A stretch of DNA of 5,926 nt from Caryophanales bacterium UBA1624. Its GTDB lineage: Bacteria > Bacillota_I > Bacilli_A > RFN20 > CAG-826. Under the pieces are notes generated by a model. That model saw only the letters and a list, made by a program, of their open reading frames with translations. It had not been told where the DNA came from and ran no database searches. Shown here one piece after another: positions 1-4,820 of this stretch (positions within the stretch are counted from its first letter, which is position 1; every line of letters begins with the position of its first letter). The stretch covers positions 1 through 5,926 of the forward strand of contig DCMK01000033.1 in assembly GCA_002321395.1 (NCBI GenBank), in the 5' to 3' direction. A program made the position numbers and the translations under genes.

Positions 1-1058
1 TAAGGGAGAAGATGGTGGCAAATCAAGTTCACGCCGCCCCAATAAAGAGCATCCCCATTCCTTTTGAGCTCCAAGGGAGTGACGTCCCACCCTGATGCGG
101 CAAAAGCCTCTGTGATAACTTGCTTTTTGCCCAATTGACTGGCCGCGGATCCAACCTGTTTTGGCGAAATGATGTCCGGGCAAAGGCGCCCCAGCCAATC
201 AACCCCGGGGATGTGCTCGTATTCATACATCGGCATCACCCCAGCGCAGCACCACATCTGACCGAAAAGGCTCACTTCCTCCACGTAATGGCCAGTGAGC
301 TTATAGCCATTCGCTTCGCACCAGGAATAAATCTGTTCCGAATAGGAATGAAGCATCAGATCCTGCATGGCTTTCCAATACTGATAGCGGAATTGGCGGT
401 ATCCTGCTTTTTCCACAAACATCAGCCCAAGCCCGTCGAGGATATCGATGCCGTAATGCTCTTTGAAATAACGAGGGAGGCAATCGGTATAGGGATGACC
501 CCATCGATAATACTGAGGTTCATCGGTGAAGAACCCTTGCAGCCCTCCCCTGTCGCGCTTTTTGTACTCTTCATGGGTCGCGGCAATGAATTTCGCAACG
601 ACGTCCTTGCTCAAAATGTCGACGGTGGAATTTGAGATCCTCTCATAGACATTCAGCACTCGCCCCCCGGAGTTCACGCGCACCAAGGAATCCCCGGAAT
701 CGTCATAGCTGACCAATGCCTTTTTGTCAAAAGGGCCGTAGGCGAACTCCAAATAGCGGTCGCGATTGGCTTCTTCCTCCAAAAGCTTTCCTCCGGCGAA
801 TCCGCTGGGCCAGCCGTTTTCGTCGTAGGCATAGGCCTTCATTCCGAGTTTGTTGGCCTCTTCCACGCAAGCCTCGACGCATTGGAACCACTTCTGCCCC
901 AAATAAGGAGTCTTCAATCCGCCGCGCGCATGCATGAAGAACCCACCGATTCCGCGCTCGTGCATCCAATGGATTTGCTGAACCAAAACCTCTGGATTCA
1001 ACTCGTCGTTCCAACTCCAAAAAGGGATCGGCCGATATTTTAGATCCAAAGGTTCCAT
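1..1058 (-). CDS. Glycoside hydrolase, GH106/GH2-like (putative alpha-L-rhamnosidase-type), N-terminal part; 3' end outside window
   Basis: The frame is open from ATG 1058-1056 to the window edge, giving 352 codons of a longer protein. Seen: PFWSWND (res. 12-18), GIGGFFMHARGGL (36-48), a YDENGWPSGFAGGK block (78-91), QGFFTDEPQYYRW (174-186), ITEAFAASGW (315-324) and WGGVNLICHHLLP (340-352). Known: this order is typical of the catalytic barrel of large glycosidases related to GH106 alpha-L-rhamnosidases and their GH2-like relatives. Inference: E180 of TDEP and E317 of ITEAF are the likely catalytic acids, and the enzyme trims plant or host glycans. No N-terminal signal peptide is visible (start MEPLDLKYR), so a cytoplasmic enzyme acting on imported oligosaccharides is likely. 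The start is secure: an in-frame stop lies at 1118-1116, no other ATG, GTG or TTG intervenes, and an AGGAG sits 6 bases upstream. The family is usually 700-1100 residues, so about half or less is seen. Exact substrate is unknown. Confidence 0.8.
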   Translation of the reverse strand, partial: MEPLDLKYRPIPFWSWNDELNPEVLVQQIHWMHERGIGGFFMHARGGLKTPYLGQKWFQCVEACVEEANKLGMKAYAYDENGWPSGFAGGKLLEEEANRDRYLEFAYGPFDKKALVSYDDSGDSLVRVNSGGRVLNVYERISNSTVDILSKDVVAKFIAATHEEYKKRDRGGLQGFFTDEPQYYRWGHPYTDCLPRYFKEHYGIDILDGLGLMFVEKAGYRQFRYQYWKAMQDLMLHSYSEQIYSWCEANGYKLTGHYVEEVSLFGQMWCCAGVMPMYEYEHIPGVDWLGRLCPDIISPKQVGSAASQLGKKQVITEAFAASGWDVTPLELKRNGDALYWGGVNLICHHLLP

Positions 1059-1064
1059 AGTACA

Positions 1065-1069
1065 CTCCT
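1065..1069 (-). promoter_or_regulatory. Ribosome binding site of the glycoside hydrolase gene
   Basis: On the minus strand AGGAG lies 6 bases before ATG 1058-1056. It is a near-consensus Shine-Dalgarno site. Together with the in-frame stop at 1118-1116 it fixes the start codon of the glycoside hydrolase. No convincing -10/-35 pair was found between this site and the tRNA terminator; a TTGAAA at 1163-1158 has no good -10 partner. Confidence 0.8.
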
Positions 1070-1137
1070 GCGCGGAGGACGCTCCGCATCCGGATTTTGA
1101 AGCAATTTCCCAACCTCATCAATAGAGGTGCGGCCCT

Positions 1138-1187
1138 ATTGCAAAAAAACGAAGAATTTTCAAAACAAGACGCACATTGCAAAAAAA
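1138..1187. repeat. Two direct copies of a 12-mer, ATTGCAAAAAAA
   Basis: Identical 12-base copies lie at 1138-1149 and 1176-1187 (plus-strand reading), 38 bases apart. The second copy supplies the T tract of the tRNA-Ser terminator when read on the minus strand. The first copy is also a run of seven Ts on the minus strand, preceded only by a weak 3-bp AT-rich hairpin. It may be a backup termination/pause site or part of the hydrolase promoter region. The function is unproven and chance in AT-rich spacer DNA is possible. Confidence 0.4.
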
Positions 1188-1206
1188 GAAACGCCGTTTA
1201 GGCGTT
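1181..1206 (-). terminator. Intrinsic terminator of the tRNA-Ser transcript
   Basis: On the minus strand, AACGCC (1206-1201), a 5-base loop and GGCGTT (1195-1190) form a 6-bp stem, followed directly by TCTTTTTTT (1189-1181). This is the classic hairpin plus U-tract. It starts 18 bases past the encoded CCA of the tRNA and insulates the tRNA from the hydrolase gene downstream. Confidence 0.85.
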
Positions 1207-1224
1207 CGCGATACATGGGTTAAG

Positions 1225-1317
1225 TGGCGGAGGCGTCGAGATTCGAACTCGAGCACCGGCATACACCGATCTAACAGGTTAGCAACCTGCCCCCTTCGGC
1301 CTCTTGGGTACGCCTCC
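1225..1317 (-). tRNA. tRNA-Ser, anticodon GCU
   Basis: The minus strand folds into a class II tRNA of 93 bases. The acceptor stem is GGAGGCG (1317-1311) paired with CGCCTCC (1235-1229), followed by discriminator G (1228) and an encoded CCA (1227-1225). The D arm uses CCC/GGG pairing around a loop containing the two invariant Gs. The anticodon stem GCAGG/CCTGT closes the loop TTGCTAA, placing GCT at 1283-1281. A long variable arm, pairing within about 1275-1254, identifies the serine class. The T arm is TCGAG/CTCGA around loop TTCGAAT. It decodes AGC and AGU serine codons. It has its own -10 box (1332-1327) and terminator (1206-1181), so it looks like a monocistronic gene. Leucine tRNA, the other common class II type, is excluded by the anticodon. 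Confidence 0.97.
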
Positions 1318-1326
1318 GCGAAAGAA

Positions 1327-1332
1327 ACTATA
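1327..1332 (-). promoter_or_regulatory. -10 box of the tRNA-Ser promoter
   Basis: TATAGT on the minus strand (5 of 6 matches to TATAAT) lies 9 bases upstream of the tRNA 5' end, so transcription would start a few bases before the mature end. The hexamer 17 bases further upstream (TACCAT, 1355-1350) does not resemble TTGACA, so only the -10 element is supported. Confidence 0.55.
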
Positions 1333-1515
1333 CAACAAAGAATCCTTGAATGGTAGGTGGAATTTTCGCCCCGGCAAGGGTCGAAGAGCCGTTTTTAGTA
1401 CCATTGGGGGAAGCCGTTTTCCCTTTTGCGAATTTCGGTGTTTTTGTTCTTTTTCCGCAACCTTCTTTCTTCGGTAGCGCTTTCTCTCTCACTTTCTTTT
1501 CCCATGCCTTAGGAT

Positions 1516-1536
1516 AAGGAACAACGGACTTTGTCC
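1516..1536 (+). promoter_or_regulatory. Possible unusual translation-initiation region of the Na+/phosphate transporter: distant AAGGA plus small hairpin
   Basis: The ATG at 1548 has no Shine-Dalgarno sequence at normal distance; the preceding bases are CCCCAAAAATAAT. The nearest match, AAGGA at 1516-1520, is 27 bases from the ATG. Between them GGAC (1526-1529), loop TTT and GTCC (1533-1536) could form a 4-bp hairpin that would shorten the effective spacing. This is inference; the stem is short and could be chance, with A-rich unstructured initiation as the simpler explanation. Confidence 0.25.
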
Positions 1537-1547
1537 CCAAAAATAAT

Positions 1548-3284
1548 ATGAACCTCAAAATAGCCCTACCTTTGGCCGATGCCCAGGCTGCGCCGATCTG
1601 GATTCCCATCCTCCTCATGATGGGCGGTTTAGGCGCCTTGCTTTTGGGGATGAACCTTCTTCAGGCTTCCACCGAAAGGCTCGCCACCTCCGGTTTGAAA
1701 AAGCTTTTCGAGAAAACGGCAAAGTCCCGTCTGGCGGGGGTTGGGATCGGAACGCTCGCCACGATGATCATGCAATCCAGCGGAGCCACGACGGTCATGG
1801 TCGTTGGCTTCGTCAACGCGGGAGTCATGTCTTTGCTGCAGGCCACCACCTACATCATGGGAGCCAACATCGGCACGACCATCACCGCCCAAATCGTCGC
1901 ATTGGGTGGGATCAGCTCATCCGCGTTCCCTCTGACCCAAATCATCATTGCCCTCACTTTGGTTGGGGTCGCCCTCAAGATGGCGTTCCACAAAAAGCAC
2001 CCGAAAATAGGCCTTGTCGGAGATCTGCTCTCCGGCCTAGGCCTTTTGTTTTTGGGGCTTGAAACGATGACGACGAACCTCCAAAGCCTTTTCTTATCCA
2101 ACGAATCCCTGAAGGACTTCCTGATCAATTTGAGTAACCCCTTCCTTCTTCTTTTCTTGGGGATCGTCCTCACCGTTTTGGCCCAATCCTCCAGCGCGGT
2201 CACCTCCATCATCTTGGCCCTTGCCATGGCGGGCGCCGTCATCGGAGGAAGCGGAAACGGGGTTCTTTATTTGATCCTGGGCTCGAACATCGGCTCCTGC
2301 TCCACCGCTTTGCTTTCTTCCATCGGGTCGACCACCAACGGCAAAAGGACCGCGGTCATCCACCTTCTCTTCAACGTTTTCGGGAGCGTGCTTTTCTTCA
2401 TCGTGCTGCTTTGTTGGCCGAAAGCGATGGAATCCACGTTCGTGTCTCTTTTCCCCGGAAACCCCGCTTTGCAGATCGCGATGTTCCACACCTTCTTCAA
2501 TCTTACCTGCACGGCGCTATTCCTTCCTTTTGCGAAAGGATTCGTCTTTTTGGCCAATAAGATGGTCAAAGACAAAAAGGAGAACCCTTCTTCCGATTTG
2601 CTGGATCCTCGTTTCCTCTCGACCCCGGAGCTCGCCTTATCCCAAGCCGTTTCCTTTTACCGCCTGATGGCCAACCAATCCTTGGCGAATTTGAATCTCG
2701 CCCTTCAGGCGTTCCTAAAAAAAGACAATAGCAAAACGGAGCAAATCAAAGCCTCGGAAAAGCGGGTCATGCTCATGGGAAAGGAACTCAGCTCCTTTTT
2801 GGTGGCGATCGCCTCTCACGACGTTTCCCCTTCCTCCAACGAAAAGCTTTCGAAGATGCAGCTGGACATCGCCGATATCGTCCGCCTGAGCGAGGTGGCA
2901 GACAACATCACCGGATACACGTCCCATGAAGTGGACGAAGGGTTGGAGTTCTCCCCTTCCGTGGGCGAAAACCTCATGGATATGGGGAAAAGGATCAACC
3001 AGATGTATGAGGAAGCATTCGCTTTGTTCGCAAACCCGAATCTCGAGCTTTTGAAGAAGGTGCGGCAAAGCGAAGAAGGGATCGACGCCCTCCGAAGCAA
3101 AATGGTGAAAGGTCATTTGGAACGTTTGGAAAGCGGGGAATGCAAGCCTCAGAACTCCAACGTCTTCCTGAATTTGGTGAGCAATTTGGAGCGTTGCGGG
3201 GACCACCTCAACTTCATCGCCGAACGTTGTTGCTCTTCCCTTCTCCCTCCAGGGGACGAAGACCCCGCGTCCATCCACCCCTAA
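1548..3284 (+). CDS. Na+/phosphate cotransporter family protein (NptA/YjbB type) with C-terminal PhoU-like domain
   Basis: The product has 578 residues. Known: the Na_Pi_cotrans family contains two inverted repeats, each with a QSS motif, and moves inorganic phosphate with sodium across the inner membrane. Seen: repeat 1 has IMQSSGATTVM (res. 74-84) and GANIGTT (105-111); repeat 2 has LAQSSSAVTS (211-220) and GSNIGSC (245-251). Hydrophobic segments run from about residue 17 to 338. A soluble helical region follows (about 355-565), opening with DPRFLSTPELAL and ending with the PhoU-like signature NLERCGDHLNFIAE (546-559). Length and architecture fit the transporter-PhoU fusion form common in bacteria. 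Inference: phosphate import, or export as proposed for YjbB, with the PhoU part sensing or gating. An in-frame TAA at 1512-1514 rules out a start further upstream. ATG 1548 is preferred, although Met24/Met25 at 1617-1622 could also serve; neither has a good ribosome site. It is divergent from the tRNA and convergent with proS, so monocistronic. It ends in TAA, 3 bases before a strong hairpin. Confidence 0.92.
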   Translation: MNLKIALPLADAQAAPIWIPILLMMGGLGALLLGMNLLQASTERLATSGLKKLFEKTAKSRLAGVGIGTLATMIMQSSGATTVMVVGFVNAGVMSLLQATTYIMGANIGTTITAQIVALGGISSSAFPLTQIIIALTLVGVALKMAFHKKHPKIGLVGDLLSGLGLLFLGLETMTTNLQSLFLSNESLKDFLINLSNPFLLLFLGIVLTVLAQSSSAVTSIILALAMAGAVIGGSGNGVLYLILGSNIGSCSTALLSSIGSTTNGKRTAVIHLLFNVFGSVLFFIVLLCWPKAMESTFVSLFPGNPALQIAMFHTFFNLTCTALFLPFAKGFVFLANKMVKDKKENPSSDLLDPRFLSTPELALSQAVSFYRLMANQSLANLNLALQAFLKKDNSKTEQIKASEKRVMLMGKELSSFLVAIASHDVSPSSNEKLSKMQLDIADIVRLSEVADNITGYTSHEVDEGLEFSPSVGENLMDMGKRINQMYEEAFALFANPNLELLKKVRQSEEGIDALRSKMVKGHLERLESGECKPQNSNVFLNLVSNLERCGDHLNFIAERCCSSLLPPGDEDPASIHP

Positions 3285-3287
3285 GAA

Positions 3288-3318
3288 AAAGGGGCTCGCC
3301 GTTGCGGCGAGCCCCTTT
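3288..3318. terminator. Strong intrinsic terminator shared by convergent transporter and proS genes
   Basis: A perfect 13-bp stem, AAAGGGGCTCGCC (3288-3300) with GGCGAGCCCCTTT (3306-3318), closes a 5-base loop. Read on the minus strand it is followed by TTTTTCTT-type sequence (part of the stem plus 3287-3283), a good U tract serving proS. Read on the plus strand it ends in TTTCCTATT, a weaker tract serving the transporter. It fills most of the 49-base gap between the two stop codons, as expected for a bidirectional terminator. Confidence 0.9.
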
Positions 3319-3333
3319 CCTATTATCCTTCAA

Positions 3334-4785
3334 TCAATAGGCCTTCCCAAAATAGACGACCATCTTCGCATCCTTGCCGCAGCAGGGGCATTTCGCCCCT
3401 TCCGGAACGGAGGTGGAAGCGATGCAGCGGGAAGAGATCCCGCCGGTGATTTCCTTCAAATGGTCTTCGCATTCCGGATCGCCGCAGAAGGCCATTTTGG
3501 CAAAGCCGCCTTTTTCATCGAGGACGTTCTTGAGCTCCTCCACGGAGGAAACTTCGTAGATGTGGCTCTCCAAATTCTCTTTGGCTTTTCGGTACATAGC
3601 CTCATGGATGGCGTCAAGGACGCCGGGGATTTCCTCCTCAATCGCCTCGATGCGGGCGGTTTGCTTCAAGCCATCCACCCTGCGGGTCAAAACAGCCTCG
3701 CCTTTTTCCAAGTCGCGCGGCCCCATTTCAATGCGGAGGGGCACGCCTTTCATCTCATATTGGGCGAACTTCCAGCCCGGGGTTTTGGAATCGTCCTCGT
3801 CGAGGTAAACGCGGACCCCTTTCTGCTTGAGAACCGCCTCCATCTTCCGGCAGGCCTCCAAAACGCCGGGGGTTTGCAGGCGAATCGGAACGATGACCAC
3901 CTGAATCGGGGCGATGCGCGGGGGCAAGACCAAGCCATTGTCGTCCCCATGGACCATGATCACGGCGCCGATGAGGCGCGTGGAAACGCCCCAAGAAGTC
4001 TGATGCGGGGCCTCCAACTTGTTTTCCCTGCCCAAGAAGGAGACGCCGAAGGCCTCCGCGAATCCCTTCCCGAGATAATGGGAGGTTCCGCTTTGCAGGG
4101 TCTTGCCGTCGTGCATCAAGGCTTCGACCGTGTAGGTGTGGACCGCCCCGGCGAAGCGCTCATGCTCGGTCTTCTCCCCCGTTAAAAAGGGGATGGCGAG
4201 CACTTCGCGGCCGAGGTCTTCGTAGACTTGGCGGGCATCCAAGGCGTTTTGGATCGCTTCCTTCTCGGTTTCGAACAGGCAATGGCCTTCCTGCCAAAGG
4301 AACTCGCTTCCGCGAAGGAAAGGACGGGTGGTCTTCTCCCAGCGGACGACGGAGCACCACTGGTTGTAGCACTTGGGAAGATCGCGATAAGAAGAAACCA
4401 AGCGTTTGTACATATCGCTGAAAAGGATTTCCGAAGTTGGGCGGATCACCAAGGGATCGTCGAGTTTCTTGCCTCCGCCGACGGTGGCGACCAACGTCTC
4501 CGGGGCAAAGCCTTCGACATGCTCTTTTTCCTTGTTGAACAAGGACATGGGGATGACGGTCGGGAGATAAACGTTGCTCGAATGCAGGACCTCTTTGAAT
4601 TTCCGGTTGAGGTAGGCCTGGATCTCCTCCCACATCGCATAGGAATAGGGAAGGTAATCAATGAAGCCTTTGACGGAGGAATAGTCCATCAGCTCCGCTT
4701 TGCGGCAGACGTCGGTGTACCATTGCGCGAAATTCACATCGCGGGGGGTGATGGAATCGTTTTTCTTATTGCTGTTGTTCGCCAT
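3334..4785 (-). CDS. proS: Prolyl-tRNA synthetase, archaeal/eukaryote type (class II)
   Basis: The 483-residue cytoplasmic enzyme charges tRNA-Pro with proline. Seen: VIRPTSE (res. 113-119), motif 2 around VVRWEKTTRPFLRGSEFLWQEGH shown by R148, R154, R158 and E161 within 146-168, SGTSHYLGKGFAEAF (232-246), motif 3 region with GVSTRLIGAV (266-275), then an HGxDA-like anticodon-binding domain (about 290-390) with YEMKGVPLRIEMGPRD (343-358). The C-terminal zinc-binding domain shows C434, C439, C466 and C469, and the chain ends in aromatic YFGKAY, a family hallmark. Length matches the roughly 480-residue archaeal-type form; the bacterial type is about 570 residues and carries an editing insert between motifs 2 and 3, absent here. 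Start ATG 4785 has AAGAAAGG (4803-4796) 10 bases upstream. It lies 35 bases after the upstream gene in the same direction with no terminator between, so co-transcription is likely. The TGA stop at the expected family end argues against code 4. Confidence 0.97.
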   Translation of the reverse strand: MANNSNKKNDSITPRDVNFAQWYTDVCRKAELMDYSSVKGFIDYLPYSYAMWEEIQAYLNRKFKEVLHSSNVYLPTVIPMSLFNKEKEHVEGFAPETLVATVGGGKKLDDPLVIRPTSEILFSDMYKRLVSSYRDLPKCYNQWCSVVRWEKTTRPFLRGSEFLWQEGHCLFETEKEAIQNALDARQVYEDLGREVLAIPFLTGEKTEHERFAGAVHTYTVEALMHDGKTLQSGTSHYLGKGFAEAFGVSFLGRENKLEAPHQTSWGVSTRLIGAVIMVHGDDNGLVLPPRIAPIQVVIVPIRLQTPGVLEACRKMEAVLKQKGVRVYLDEDDSKTPGWKFAQYEMKGVPLRIEMGPRDLEKGEAVLTRRVDGLKQTARIEAIEEEIPGVLDAIHEAMYRKAKENLESHIYEVSSVEELKNVLDEKGGFAKMAFCGDPECEDHLKEITGGISSRCIASTSVPEGAKCPCCGKDAKMVVYFGKAY

Positions 4786-4820
4786 ATTTGCTGCGCCTTT
4801 CTTAAGCCGTGGGTAGTTTA

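Larger units (their letters stand above)
1318..1547. other. Intergenic spacer between divergent tRNA-Ser and Na+/phosphate transporter genes
   Basis: No gene is supported in these 230 bases. An antisense reading frame crossing from 1618 to 1328 is rich in Lys, Ala and Gly, resembles no family known to me and overlaps the transporter start. The plus strand is strongly pyrimidine-rich from about 1420 to 1510. There is a short direct repeat AGCCGTTTT at 1387-1395 and 1412-1420, and a weak hairpin GGGAA/TTCCC around 1408-1422. No confident -10/-35 pair for the transporter and no PhoB-like box could be picked out by eye, so the transporter promoter, which must lie here, is unassigned. Confidence 0.5.

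Noticed and set aside
120..635. Plus-strand open frame of 171 codons
   Set aside because: It lies fully antisense to the glycoside hydrolase, whose frame carries family motifs; the plus-strand product has no recognisable domain and no ribosome site.
1135..1163. TTGAAA (1163-1158, minus) as a -35 box for the hydrolase
   Set aside because: At 16-18 base spacing no hexamer resembles TATAAT; the best candidates (AATAGG, CAATAG) match poorly.
1328..1618. Minus-strand open frame of 96 codons across the tRNA/transporter spacer
   Set aside because: Its Lys-rich content only mirrors the pyrimidine-rich spacer; it overlaps the transporter start antisense and its 3' end runs to the tRNA -10 box.
2715..3278. 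Minus-strand open frame of 187 codons
   Set aside because: It is antisense to the PhoU-like part of the transporter, whose frame is clearly the coding one.
3460..4185. Plus-strand open frame of 241 codons
   Set aside because: It is antisense to proS in a GC-rich gene where mirror frames stay open by codon bias; the protein shows no family features.
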